NCBI GenBank assembly: GCA_905373665.1
Contig: CAJPTV010000010.1
Location: 1-33,537, forward strand
Direction: 5' to 3'
Source: Bacteroidia bacterium
GTDB lineage: Bacteria; Bacteroidota; Bacteroidia; Bacteroidales; CAJPTX01
Length of the DNA stretch: 33,537 nt
Numbering within the stretch: the stretch's first letter is position 1; every line of letters starts with the position of its first letter. The position numbers were made by a program, and so were the translations under genes. Shown one piece after another: positions 13,480 through 22,065 of this stretch. The notes beneath the pieces were generated by a model. The model had not been told where the DNA came from and did not search any database. It saw only the letters and a list, made by a program, of their open reading frames with translations.

Positions 13480-15816
13480 ATGCAGGATAGAATGAAAGGG
13501 TTGCTTATTCTCCTTTCGCTCCTTTTAGGAGCTTCACTCTCGCTTTGGGCACAGACGGGGAGGACGATAACGGGCGTGGTGGTGGACGATCAGGGGGGCG
13601 TAGCTCCCTACTGTAATGTGGTGGCGCTGCGCCCCGATAGCACGGTGTGTGGGGCAACGGTAACGGATTTGGAGGGGCGCTTTGTGCTTGCCTTATCGAC
13701 AGATACGCGCTGGGTTGGTTTTCGTTATGTGGGGTACAAGGAGGTGCTTTTTACCCTTGAGGAGCTGCCTGAGCGGGTTGTGCTGACGCCTGAGCAGATA
13801 GAGCTTGACGACGTGGTCGTACGTGCGGAGCGCCCTAGGGTGGAGATGAAGCATGGAGTGTTGGAGATGGGGGTGCAGGGGACGTCGCTCGTACACAAAC
13901 CGTCGGTTTATAAAGTTATCGGGGCATTACCTGGGGTGCAACTCAAGAAGGAGAGCGAGCTGTCTTTGTTAGGGGGCGGAAAGTATCTCATTTATATCGA
14001 TGGGCGGCAGGTGCAGGATGAGGCGGAGTTGGCGACCATGGATGTAAAGAACCTCCGTTCGGTAAGTATAGACCCGACCCCTGGGGTGCGCTATGGGAGC
14101 GAAGTGAAGGCGGTGATTAAGATTCGGACATTGACTCCCCTACCTGGCTTGGGGGTGACGCTCTCCTCGCGGGTGCGGCGCGGCTATTTGTGGCGTACTG
14201 ACCATAACTTGAAGCTGGGGTATTCGCGCGGGATGGCATATTACTATACGGCTCTTTTCTATGACTACAACGCGCTTAAGATGGAAAAGAGTGTGGAGAC
14301 GGACTTCCTTCGGAGTGAAGGGACTTCGCTCGCCGAGCGCTTGGAAACGACATCGTGGCAACGAGACTCCTCACAGACGGGACGCTTGACGTTGGGAGTA
14401 GACTTTACGCCGATGGATAACCTCGTGTTTGGGGTGCGATATGATGGGTATATGCACCAGATGAATGGGACGACGCAAGAACGTTCGTTAGCTCACAGGG
14501 GCGAGACGTTGCACGATGACGTTACCTCGCATGGACGTATGACTAAACGCCCCTATTCCCACCACGTAGCGGTGTATGGTGACCTCTCCTTTGCGAAAAG
14601 ATGGACGGTCTCGCTGGCTGGGGACTACTATACCAAGCGTTTGGAGGATACGCAAGAAGCGAATGAACGGAGCGATGTTTACAATACAACCCGGTTATAC
14701 CCAACGCGCAACCAGTCCGATTATGACCTGTTGCAGGTGAATCCTGTACTCTCCTATACGTTTGCTAACCAGTCCCGCTGGGAGCTTGGCGGTGAGGTCG
14801 CGAGTATCCGCGGCAAGGGCGACCAAGTGGAAGGGCAAACGGAAGTGAAAACGACGGACTATACGAATTCGGAGATAAGCTACGCACTCTTCCTCTCGAC
14901 TAGTTTCCCGATTGGGAGCTGGTATGGGAAGCTAGGAGTGCGTTACGAATATTTGCGTAGTGAACTGTTTGATAAACTCTCCCCAGCGGGCTCACTCCAG
15001 CGGAACTACTCTGACCCTTTTTACTCTGCTTCCTTGTCGGGGAAGATTGGTGAGACGAACCATAGTTTACAGCTTGCCTCATCGACGCGACGCCCGTCGT
15101 TGCAGCAGATGAACGGGTATACCTACCACTCGAGTTCCTATCTCATTCAGCAGGGAAATCCGCTGTTAATCCCACAAAAGGATGTGACGTTGAGCTATAC
15201 ATTGACGTGGCTGCTCCTGTATTGGCAAACCGCCTATACGTATAGCAGAGACCTGATTGCCTCGGACTTCCGAGTGAACCCAGATTTGACGAATGCGTAT
15301 ATCATTTCGTATACCAATTTCAAGTCAGGGTATAATTTCCAGACCGTTGTTGGAGCAGACTACGAGTTGGGCTTTTATGCACTCGGGCTACAAGGAGGTT
15401 TTGGTATGCAGAAGGTCGACACGCGTAGAGAGAAGGGCTATGTACGACAGTTGCCGCTCTATATGGGTAAGATAACGCATACATTTAACTTGCCGTGGGC
15501 GGTGTCGGCAGAGATTGAGTACCAGTATATTAGTCCCTCTACGGCACAATTGTATGAGATTACGGAAACGCACGACCTTTCGTTTTACCTTTCCAAAAGC
15601 TTCTGGGATGAGAAACTGAGCCTTTCGCTCTACGTCAACGACATCCTTGAGTCTGACGGGAATGACATTCGGACGACCCTTAACGGTCTGCGGTTGCATT
15701 TGGAGGATATTGTCCCTGACACGCGTTATGTCTCCCTCCGCTTGCGATGGAACTTCCAGTCGCTGAAGAGAGAGCGGAGTAAGAATGCCGCAGCACAGAA
15801 TATCAATCGTTTGTAA
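13480..15816 (+). CDS. Outer-membrane beta-barrel receptor-like protein (TonB-receptor superfamily)
   Basis: The 778-residue protein begins MQDRMKGLLILLSLLLGASLSLWAQ, a signal peptide; M5 at 13492 is an alternative start. A carboxypeptidase-regulatory-like domain follows (RTITGVVVDDQGGVAPYCNVVALRPDS...). Next is a plug-like region with ELDDVVVRAERPRVEMKHGVLEM and GKYLIYIDGRQVQDEAELATMDVKNLRSVSIDPTPGVRYG. The rest is a barrel of the OMP_b-brl_3 type, rich in alternating aromatic strands. Unlike classical receptors it ends in a polar tail (NFQSLKRERSKNAAAQNINRL) rather than a terminal aromatic residue. It lies 45 bp after the permease and 2 bp before nadC, so nadC may be translated from the same message. 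Ligand unknown. Confidence 0.85.
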   Translation: MQDRMKGLLILLSLLLGASLSLWAQTGRTITGVVVDDQGGVAPYCNVVALRPDSTVCGATVTDLEGRFVLALSTDTRWVGFRYVGYKEVLFTLEELPERVVLTPEQIELDDVVVRAERPRVEMKHGVLEMGVQGTSLVHKPSVYKVIGALPGVQLKKESELSLLGGGKYLIYIDGRQVQDEAELATMDVKNLRSVSIDPTPGVRYGSEVKAVIKIRTLTPLPGLGVTLSSRVRRGYLWRTDHNLKLGYSRGMAYYYTALFYDYNALKMEKSVETDFLRSEGTSLAERLETTSWQRDSSQTGRLTLGVDFTPMDNLVFGVRYDGYMHQMNGTTQERSLAHRGETLHDDVTSHGRMTKRPYSHHVAVYGDLSFAKRWTVSLAGDYYTKRLEDTQEANERSDVYNTTRLYPTRNQSDYDLLQVNPVLSYTFANQSRWELGGEVASIRGKGDQVEGQTEVKTTDYTNSEISYALFLSTSFPIGSWYGKLGVRYEYLRSELFDKLSPAGSLQRNYSDPFYSASLSGKIGETNHSLQLASSTRRPSLQQMNGYTYHSSSYLIQQGNPLLIPQKDVTLSYTLTWLLLYWQTAYTYSRDLIASDFRVNPDLTNAYIISYTNFKSGYNFQTVVGADYELGFYALGLQGGFGMQKVDTRREKGYVRQLPLYMGKITHTFNLPWAVSAEIEYQYISPSTAQLYEITETHDLSFYLSKSFWDEKLSLSLYVNDILESDGNDIRTTLNGLRLHLEDIVPDTRYVSLRLRWNFQSLKRERSKNAAAQNINRL

Positions 15817-15818
15817 GC

Positions 15819-16649
15819 ATGGAATATAGAGCCCAGTGGGATGCACTTATAGCCCTTGCCCTGCAAGAAGATGTAGGGAGTGGCGACGTGGCGACGCGCG
15901 CCCTCATTCGTCCCGAATCGATGATTACTGCCCGTTGGGTTGCGAAGGCAGAAGGGGTTCTTTCTGGACTAGAGGTGGCTCTTCGCGTCTTTCAGACCCT
16001 CGATTCGCGTATCACGATGGAAAGTGCTTTTGGGGCAGGTGTGCGCGTGAAGGCGGGGGATACGGTCGCTACGTTCTATGGGGACTATCAAGCGCTTTTG
16101 ACAGGAGAGCGTACGGCATTGAATTTCGTGCAACGGATGTCGGGGATTGCCACTGCGACGCGAGCCTTCGTCGACGCGATTGGCGATTTACCGACCCGTC
16201 TTTTAGATACACGGAAGACGCTCCCCGGGCATCGCGTTCTTGATAAACAGGCTGTGAGAGACGGAGGAGGAACGAACCACCGCATGGGGCTGTATGACCT
16301 TGCTATGATTAAGGATAACCATATCGTGGCAGCAGGGGGGATCGCAGCAGCGGTAAAGGCAGTGAGAGCCGCAATCCCTGCTTATTTGCGCGTTGAGGTA
16401 GAGACCTCTTCGCTTGCGGAGGTTGCGGAGGCGTTAGAGGCTCGTGCGGATATCATTATGCTGGACAATATGTCGCTGGAGATGATGCGCGAGGCGGTGA
16501 CATTGATAGGGCATCGTGCTTTGACAGAGGCTTCGGGGAATGTGACCGTCGAGCGGGTGCGAGCGATAGCCGAGACGGGGGTAGATTTTATCAGTACTGG
16601 GGCTATTACCCATAGTGTGAAGGCTCTGGATATCAGTATGAAGTTTTAG
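15819..16649 (+). CDS. nadC: Nicotinate-nucleotide pyrophosphorylase (carboxylating), quinolinate phosphoribosyltransferase
   Basis: The 276-residue length is typical of NadC, the cytoplasmic enzyme that turns quinolinate and phosphoribosyl pyrophosphate into nicotinate mononucleotide in de novo NAD synthesis. Diagnostic sequence includes ALALQEDVGSGDVAT, GERTALNFVQRMSGIAT, LLDTRKTLPGHR, DGGGTNHRMGLYDLAMIKDNH, IIMLDN and TEASGNV. The start ATG is 2 bp after the stop of the upstream barrel gene. nadA follows 29 bp downstream and makes the substrate. A nadB gene (aspartate oxidase) is not in the window. Confidence 0.96.
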   Translation: MEYRAQWDALIALALQEDVGSGDVATRALIRPESMITARWVAKAEGVLSGLEVALRVFQTLDSRITMESAFGAGVRVKAGDTVATFYGDYQALLTGERTALNFVQRMSGIATATRAFVDAIGDLPTRLLDTRKTLPGHRVLDKQAVRDGGGTNHRMGLYDLAMIKDNHIVAAGGIAAAVKAVRAAIPAYLRVEVETSSLAEVAEALEARADIIMLDNMSLEMMREAVTLIGHRALTEASGNVTVERVRAIAETGVDFISTGAITHSVKALDISMKF

Positions 16650-16678
16650 CGTGTGAGTGCGCTCTCAAAACGAATGAG

Positions 16679-17626
16679 ATGACAACATCCATTACCGATC
16701 GGAAACAGAAGGCGCTGTTAGAGGAGCTGACCGAGCTTCGCCGTACGAAGCGAGCGCTTTTGTTGGGGCACTACTATGCACTCCCCGAGGTGCAGGAGGT
16801 GTGTGACTATGTGGGCGATTCGCTCGGGCTTTCGCGGGAGGCGGCAAAGGCTGATGCGGATATCATCGTCTTTTGTGGCGTACACTTTATGGCAGAGACC
16901 GCCTCTATCTTGGCGCAAGACAAAAAGGTGCTGTTGCCTGCCGTGGAGGCAGGGTGTTCGTTAGCCAATGGGATAACAGGCGAGGAGCTTGCTAGGTGGA
17001 AGGCGACACACCCTGACCATTTTGTGGTGGCGTATGTGAATACGACGGCAGAGGTTAAGGCGTATACGGACTGTTGCTGTACGTCGGCGAACGCGCTCGA
17101 GGTGGTGAAGCACTATGCGGATGGACGCCGTATTATGTTTGTACCAGACCGAAATTTGGGTAGCTATATTCGTCGCACGACGGGGTTAGATATGGAGCTT
17201 TGGGATGGGGCTTGTCATGTCCACAATGAGTTTACGACGGCGGTTATCAAGGCACGGATGGCACAATACCCCGAGGCGCGCGTTCTGGTACACCCCGAAA
17301 GCGCAGGGGCGTCAGACGAGACGATCTGTGAAGACCCGCGGGTCTTTATCTCGTCTACGACGGGGATGATCAAGGAAGCGGCGCGCTGTAAAGAGCAGCA
17401 ACTGTTGGTGGTGACGGAAGAGGGGGTGTTGTACAAAATGCAGGAGGCTACGCCGAATAAGGAGTTGATACGCATTGCGCCGACAGCACAGTGTGAGCAC
17501 ATGAAGCATGCTACATTGGAAACTGTGGTGGCGTGTCTTCGTGAGGAGCGGAATGAGGTGCGGGTAGCGGCAGAGCTTGCACGCAGGGCGCGCTTGTCGA
17601 TAGACCGTATGTTGGCGATCGGGTAG
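16679..17626 (+). CDS. nadA: Quinolinate synthase
   Basis: The 315-residue protein contains the quinolinate synthase signatures ALLLGHYYALPEVQEVCDYVGDSLGLS, FCGVHFMAETA, VNTTAEVKAYTDCCCTSANA, MFVPDRNLG, HPE and SSTTGM. Three cysteines in the expected places, C93 (AGCSLANG), C179 (DGACHVH) and C272 (QCEHMK), should bind the oxygen-sensitive 4Fe-4S cluster. The enzyme condenses iminoaspartate with dihydroxyacetone phosphate to quinolinate. It pairs with nadC immediately upstream. The order nadC-nadA without nadB means iminoaspartate must come from an oxidase or dehydrogenase encoded elsewhere. Confidence 0.96.
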   Translation: MTTSITDRKQKALLEELTELRRTKRALLLGHYYALPEVQEVCDYVGDSLGLSREAAKADADIIVFCGVHFMAETASILAQDKKVLLPAVEAGCSLANGITGEELARWKATHPDHFVVAYVNTTAEVKAYTDCCCTSANALEVVKHYADGRRIMFVPDRNLGSYIRRTTGLDMELWDGACHVHNEFTTAVIKARMAQYPEARVLVHPESAGASDETICEDPRVFISSTTGMIKEAARCKEQQLLVVTEEGVLYKMQEATPNKELIRIAPTAQCEHMKHATLETVVACLREERNEVRVAAELARRARLSIDRMLAIG

Positions 17627-17675
17627 AAGAATCTTTACATTGGTGCGGGGCTATGACCTAACCCTTGATTCGGAC

Positions 17676-17683
17676 GGGGGGGG
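17676..17683. repeat. Homopolymer of eight G in the nadA to acyl-ligase gap
   Basis: Eight G in a row lie about 80 bp before the predicted -7 box of the acyl-ligase gene. This is the second G8 tract in an intergenic region of the window; slippage is possible but untested. Confidence 0.5.
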
Positions 17684-17695
17684 TGCTGCATTTAC

Positions 17696-17756
17696 TTACA
17701 AGGCTTTCGTGCAACTCGTATTCGTCTTGTAAAATGCGGTGTGTCATTTCGCATTT
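17696..17756. promoter_or_regulatory. Two consecutive inverted repeats upstream of the acyl-ligase gene
   Basis: TTACAAG (17696-17702) pairs with CTTGTAA (17726-17732), and AAATGCG (17732-17738) pairs with CGCATTT (17750-17756). Both are 7-bp perfect repeats that share one base at 17732. They sit between the G8 tract and the -7 box at 17765. They may be operator half-sites or the end of the nadA transcript. Confidence 0.35.
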
Positions 17757-17764
17757 CTTTTTAC

Positions 17765-17772
17765 TATCTTTC
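17765..17772 (+). promoter_or_regulatory. Possible -7 box for the acyl-ligase gene
   Basis: TATCTTTC matches TAnnTTTG in all but the last base, 43 bp before the preferred ATG at 17816. A start here would place transcription after an alternative GTG at 17741 and so favours the ATG. Confidence 0.35.
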
Positions 17773-17815
17773 GTACACAAAGGTGACCATAATCTCAACC
17801 GTGGTTTTTGGGAAG

Positions 17816-19534
17816 ATGGAGAACGTTACTGCTCAAGAGGCTCTTGATTTACAGGAGCAGGATTTGGGGACGCTATTACACACGGTATTAGATAGACACT
17901 GGGATCTCGTTGCATATTCGACTTATGCTGAAGAGCGGGTTTACTATCGGGATATTGCCTCGGGTATCGTACAGCTTCACGAGCTGTTAAGGCAAGCGGG
18001 TATTGTCCGAGGCGATAAGATCGCTTTACTTGGGCGGAATTCTCCTCAGTGGGCGGTTGCCTACCTTGCCGTTATCTCTTATGGGGCGATTGTTGTCCCC
18101 GTATCTTATCTGCTGCGTCCGAAGATGGTATATCGTATCCTCCAGCATGCCGGGGTGCGAGGTCTTTTTCTGTGTGGCCATATTTGGGAAGAGCTTAATG
18201 AGTTTTATCTTTCTTATTTGCAGTTTATTGTCGGTTTTCATTCGTGGGAGGTTTTTCTTTGTAAGAGGGAGTCTTTGAAGAGTTGGCATTTTAAGCCATC
18301 CATCCTTGAGACGAGCAGCAAGGAGGAGCTTTTGAGGCTAATAGGGGCGTGTGGTCCGCATCACCCAGATGTACCGGTTGTGTTGAATTACACGACGGGC
18401 ACTGTCGATTTTCCGAAAGGGGTGCTTTTATCAGCGCGGAGTTTGCTCTCTAATCTTGCTTATGCAGCGCGGGTCTTACCGCTTGTGCCGCAAGATACGG
18501 TTGTTTCTTACCTTCCTTTTTCTCATATCTATGGGCAGGTTTTTGATTTTCTCTATGCGTTTGTTTCGGGGGCACACTTACACATCCTTTCGAATGCGTT
18601 GAGTTTGGGGCGGATATCAGCTGCTTTTCGTCGCTATCAGCCTCGGTTGATATTGTTATTCCCGGCGCTTTTTTCACGTATTTTCAAGGAGACGTTTCCG
18701 TCGTGGTGGAATACGTCATGGTTACACACGCTGCTTTCTCTTTCTGTGGTGGGGGGAGTATTGCAGCGCTTTTTTTGTAAGCGTTTGAACCGTTTTTTTG
18801 GTGACAATTTTGCCTCTGTGGTGGTCGGCGGGGCACATTTTAATCCACAGATAGAGGAATTTTTACAGACGATCCATTTCCGTTACTCAATGGGGTATGG
18901 GCTTACGGAGAGTGGATCTTTGGTGGCTTATAAGACCACGGATATGGGGCAGCATTTATCGGTGGGGCGGGCGATAGACGGCGTTGAGTTGAGCATTCGG
19001 AATCAAGACGCTAACGGGGTGGGGAACATTTGTATAAGGGGTCGGAATCTGATGTTAGGATATTACAATTCCTTGGAAACTCCCCAGGATGCTGTGGATG
19101 CTCAGGGGTGGTTTGACACGGGCGATCTTGGCTATTTGGACAAAAACCACTACCTTTACGTGAAAGGACGGAGTGTGAATGCCCTCTCTTTGGAGGGCGG
19201 GAGTCGCGCTTATCCTGAGGAGTTAGAGAGTTTTATGAATACGATGCCATACGTGCAGGAGTCACTCTTGGTGGAGCGTCGTGGGGAGTTGGTGATGTTG
19301 GTACAGCCTTTGTTAGTAGGAGGGAAGCACCGCCATCTTTCTGAGGCGCGGCTCTTTTTAGAGATGGAGCGTAACCGAGAGCGGCTTAATCGGCGTATGG
19401 ATGCGGGGGTGAGTGTTGCACGAGTGGAATTGCAGTACGGGGCGTTTGAGATGACACCTAAGCACAGTGTTCGGCGTCAGTCGTATCACGAGGAGGAGGC
19501 GGTCGAGCCGTCGAGTCGAGCAACGTTGGGTTGA
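17816..19534 (+). CDS. AMP-binding (long-chain acyl-CoA ligase-like) protein with atypical signature motifs
   Basis: From the ATG at 17816 the protein has 573 residues; the frame is open to a GTG at 17741, but those 25 residues look unlike the family. The fold is the ANL superfamily that activates carboxylic acids as acyl-adenylates. The P-loop region reads YTTGTVDFPKG (192-202), where the usual form is YTSGTTGxPKG. A5 is MGYGLTESG, A7 is DTGDLGYLD (434-442), and A8 is GRSVNALSLEGGSRAYPEELE, lacking the common KD after GR. A C-terminal TPKHSVRRQ resembles the A10 region of FadD15-type ligases. Closest to bacterial long-chain fatty-acid ligases by appearance; the substrate is not predictable, and activity may be altered. 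The gene is richer in T than its neighbours. Confidence 0.85.
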   Translation: MENVTAQEALDLQEQDLGTLLHTVLDRHWDLVAYSTYAEERVYYRDIASGIVQLHELLRQAGIVRGDKIALLGRNSPQWAVAYLAVISYGAIVVPVSYLLRPKMVYRILQHAGVRGLFLCGHIWEELNEFYLSYLQFIVGFHSWEVFLCKRESLKSWHFKPSILETSSKEELLRLIGACGPHHPDVPVVLNYTTGTVDFPKGVLLSARSLLSNLAYAARVLPLVPQDTVVSYLPFSHIYGQVFDFLYAFVSGAHLHILSNALSLGRISAAFRRYQPRLILLFPALFSRIFKETFPSWWNTSWLHTLLSLSVVGGVLQRFFCKRLNRFFGDNFASVVVGGAHFNPQIEEFLQTIHFRYSMGYGLTESGSLVAYKTTDMGQHLSVGRAIDGVELSIRNQDANGVGNICIRGRNLMLGYYNSLETPQDAVDAQGWFDTGDLGYLDKNHYLYVKGRSVNALSLEGGSRAYPEELESFMNTMPYVQESLLVERRGELVMLVQPLLVGGKHRHLSEARLFLEMERNRERLNRRMDAGVSVARVELQYGAFEMTPKHSVRRQSYHEEEAVEPSSRATLG

Positions 19535-19580
19535 GGTCGTTTTTCGGAAGAGAATCTAAATCGTTTAACTTGTAACGGAA

Positions 19581-20711
19581 ATGAGAATAGGAAGAAAGTT
19601 GTTATTGGCGCTGTGTGCCACGAGTTTGTGCACAGGGGTGGCGTATGCGCAGGGACCGACGTTGGGGCCGGCGGATGGTAATGCAGCTTATACTACCCCT
19701 TCAACAGATAAGTATTGGCGGGTAGATGATGCGACAAACAATGCTGCACATGCGAATATTGTCTATCAGACAATAGGAACCAAGAGTACTTATTGGGTAG
19801 CGCCGAGTATCTTTCAGCATAGCTTACTAGATCACTCTAAGGCTGCTCATACTACGGGACTAAACGCTCAATGGAAGTGGGAAGTAGACGCTTCTACACC
19901 TCTTACAGTGGGTAATGAAGAGTTTAAGTTCGGCACTTACGTACAAGGAACTCCTCGTCAGCAGACAAGTCTTGAGGTAGAGGCTGTAGCAGAAAAGGAA
20001 ATGATTCTCAAGGTGAGTGAAGTGGGCGATTGTGGTGATGGGCTTGCAACGCTTTTCAAAATTATAGCGACAGGGAAGCCGAACATTGAGATTGAATCTG
20101 CTTCTGTGATTTATGGAGCAGCTCCTACGGATAAAATTGATGGTGTCGCAGAAACTGCATCTGGGACAGTAACACCCGCTGCTATTCAAGGCGCTAAGGG
20201 TTTTGTTATTAAAACTTGCGATGCTACAAAGCTTACAGGGAAGAAGCTTCAGATTAAAATGAAATCTACAGAGTCTGGAGTTCCAGATGATCTCCGTCGT
20301 TATGCGTTTAGTGTGAAACACATGTCTCAACAGCATGACGCTGGCGGAACTTACACAGAAACACTTGCTGCAACAGCGGAAAAGGAGTACAAATTGGCTT
20401 CTGCGAATGCTGCTGAAAAGAAATTGAGTATTCCTACAGCTGGTTCCGTTATTGAATTAGATAATCTTGCTGCATTAACTCTTCGCGCAGGCGATGATTA
20501 CGCTGAGCATGTATACTATCTTGATGGAAGTGAAGGACGTACAAAACTTGTTTCTATGGTTTCACATCGTTCTAGTATGACTGCTCCAGAAACAGTGGGA
20601 ACATTAGCGGAATATGATTTTGATAAAACAGGGAAGGGCTTTTACGTTGTGGTTCGTTTAATGGCGACTCCGAAGACTGGTCCTGTTTACTTTATTCCTT
20701 ATATCGATTAG
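19581..20711 (+). CDS. Secreted protein of unknown function, likely highly expressed
   Basis: I do not recognise a named family. The 376-residue protein starts MRIGRKLLLALCATSLCTGVAYAQ, a clear type I signal peptide. The rest is rich in Ala, Thr, Lys and Glu, with alternating hydrophobic residues that suggest beta-sandwich modules, only two mature cysteines that could be paired (GDCGD and KTCDA), and the C-terminus GPVYFIPYID. No type A or B T9SS C-terminal domain is seen. Codon use differs from neighbours: GCT, GAA, AAA, ACA and CGT are favoured. That fits strong expression or foreign origin. It has its own terminator at 20728-20760. The type B cargo and PorP/SprF genes that follow suggest a surface role, as an inference from position. 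Confidence 0.75.
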   Translation: MRIGRKLLLALCATSLCTGVAYAQGPTLGPADGNAAYTTPSTDKYWRVDDATNNAAHANIVYQTIGTKSTYWVAPSIFQHSLLDHSKAAHTTGLNAQWKWEVDASTPLTVGNEEFKFGTYVQGTPRQQTSLEVEAVAEKEMILKVSEVGDCGDGLATLFKIIATGKPNIEIESASVIYGAAPTDKIDGVAETASGTVTPAAIQGAKGFVIKTCDATKLTGKKLQIKMKSTESGVPDDLRRYAFSVKHMSQQHDAGGTYTETLAATAEKEYKLASANAAEKKLSIPTAGSVIELDNLAALTLRAGDDYAEHVYYLDGSEGRTKLVSMVSHRSSMTAPETVGTLAEYDFDKTGKGFYVVVRLMATPKTGPVYFIPYID

Positions 20712-20727
20712 TCTTGTTTTGGCGGGA

Positions 20728-20771
20728 CGTGTGGCTGTCTCCTAGGGGTACAGCCACACGCTCCCTTTTAT
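20728..20771 (+). terminator. Rho-independent-type terminator after the secreted protein gene
   Basis: CGTGTGGCTGT (20728-20738) pairs perfectly with ACAGCCACACG (20750-20760), an 11-bp GC-rich stem with an 11-nt loop. A T-containing tail (CTCCCTTTTATATG) follows. It isolates the upstream gene from the type B cargo gene at 20809. Confidence 0.8.
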
Positions 20772-20808
20772 ATGTTTTTATGTGCTCCAGACCCTTGTGT
20801 TGCAATAG

Positions 20809-22053
20809 ATGACATTAACCGACCCACTCAGAAGACTGGCGAACCGTGTGTGCTCACGGGCGAGTTGGCTACTGTTGTGTTTACTGCTCTTGCAGCTTGC
20901 GAGTGTGGCAGAGGCTGCCCCGCGTAAGCGGAAACTGCCGCGCTTTGAAGCGCCAGAAGCAGGAGCGCCGCAACAGAAGCTGCCGAGCGTTTGCTACGGC
21001 GACTCGCTGAAGTATGGCATCAGGGGCGACAATGGGAATTCCCTTTTCTTGTGGGCGGCTTATACCTTCCTTCCTAACGGTACGCGCGTGGACGTGCGCC
21101 TAGAGGATATCGTGGAGCTTAATCCGAATGCTGACAGCGTCAGGATCAAGTGGCGAGACCGCAATGATGCGAACATCGGGGGGATTTATACCATAGAGGT
21201 GATGGAACGTTCGTACTGTGGTTTTGGACTCCCCTACAAGACCGATATCTTGGTGAATACCCCGGACATGGTAAAGTCGCGGGCGGTTGTCGAGTACTGT
21301 GACGACCAGGATTCGTGTCTTATTGATTTCTCTACCCTCTCTGCTTTTGGAAAATACACCCGTCTTTATTTATACCCCTCTACTACACCTCTCTCCTCCC
21401 CTACCTTTTATGTTCATGACACTATCACGCGACGCGTGCGTTATTATACCACAGATTATTCCTGTGCTTTTGGGGCAGTAAAGGCATCTCCGTTACCAGC
21501 CCCGAAGTTTGATCTTGGGCGTGACACGGTGCTCAAGGAAAACGAAGACCTGACGATTGACGTCTATAATGCGAGATTCGCTCGCTACGACTGGGAGACG
21601 GATAACAAGAGTACGGAGTGGTGGGCGACGGTTTCGCCTCATACCTCGGCAATCACGGTGCGAGGCTATGAGGGGGATCAGCGAATCCGTTTGAAGGTGA
21701 CCGAAGAAAACGGATGTGCCGTCACCGACTCTATTCAGATACGAGCGATTAGTGAGACGTTGCTTCGCATCCCTGCGGTCTTTACCCCTAACGGTGATGG
21801 GGTGAACGATACGTGGGTGTTGGCGCTTGACCCAAATGTTCGCTTTCCATCCTCTATCCCTGAAGTGTTAGAAGTGCGGATTTATGACCGTACGGGGTCT
21901 CTGGTCTGGTACTCTAACAATGGTTACGAACCGTGGGACGGGATTGATATGTACGGGCGTGTGCTTCCTGTAGACTCTTACCACTACGAGATAATCTACA
22001 TAGAAGACGGTACCCAAAAAACGGCGCGTGGCGCAGTAACCATAGTCCGTTAG
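20809..22053 (+). CDS. T9SS type B sorting-domain (gliding-motility-associated C-terminal) protein
   Basis: The 414-residue protein has an N-terminal segment WLLLCLLLLQLASVAEAA consistent with a signal peptide ending near residue 37. Beta-rich domains with PKD-like features follow (YGDSLKYGIRGDNGNSLFLWAAYTFLPNG... and FARYDWETDNKSTEWWATVSPHTSAITV). The last ~90 residues are the type B C-terminal domain: LRIPAVFTPNGDGVNDTW, VRIYDRTGSLVWYSNNGYEPWDGIDMYGRVLPVDSYHYEIIY and a final strand GAVTIVR. Such domains direct export by the type IX secretion system. The PorP/SprF gene begins 12 bp downstream, the usual pairing for type B cargo. Start chosen at the first ATG after the terminator. Confidence 0.88.
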   Translation: MTLTDPLRRLANRVCSRASWLLLCLLLLQLASVAEAAPRKRKLPRFEAPEAGAPQQKLPSVCYGDSLKYGIRGDNGNSLFLWAAYTFLPNGTRVDVRLEDIVELNPNADSVRIKWRDRNDANIGGIYTIEVMERSYCGFGLPYKTDILVNTPDMVKSRAVVEYCDDQDSCLIDFSTLSAFGKYTRLYLYPSTTPLSSPTFYVHDTITRRVRYYTTDYSCAFGAVKASPLPAPKFDLGRDTVLKENEDLTIDVYNARFARYDWETDNKSTEWWATVSPHTSAITVRGYEGDQRIRLKVTEENGCAVTDSIQIRAISETLLRIPAVFTPNGDGVNDTWVLALDPNVRFPSSIPEVLEVRIYDRTGSLVWYSNNGYEPWDGIDMYGRVLPVDSYHYEIIYIEDGTQKTARGAVTIVR

Positions 22054-22065
22054 GGGGAGGCTGAG

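Noticed and set aside
15819..17626. A complete NAD synthesis operon
   Set aside because: Only nadC and nadA are present; the flanking genes are not aspartate oxidase or dehydrogenase.
19860..20336. A 158-residue minus-strand frame inside the secreted protein gene
   Set aside because: The plus-strand gene has a signal peptide, a terminator and coherent codon use; the opposite frame has none of these.
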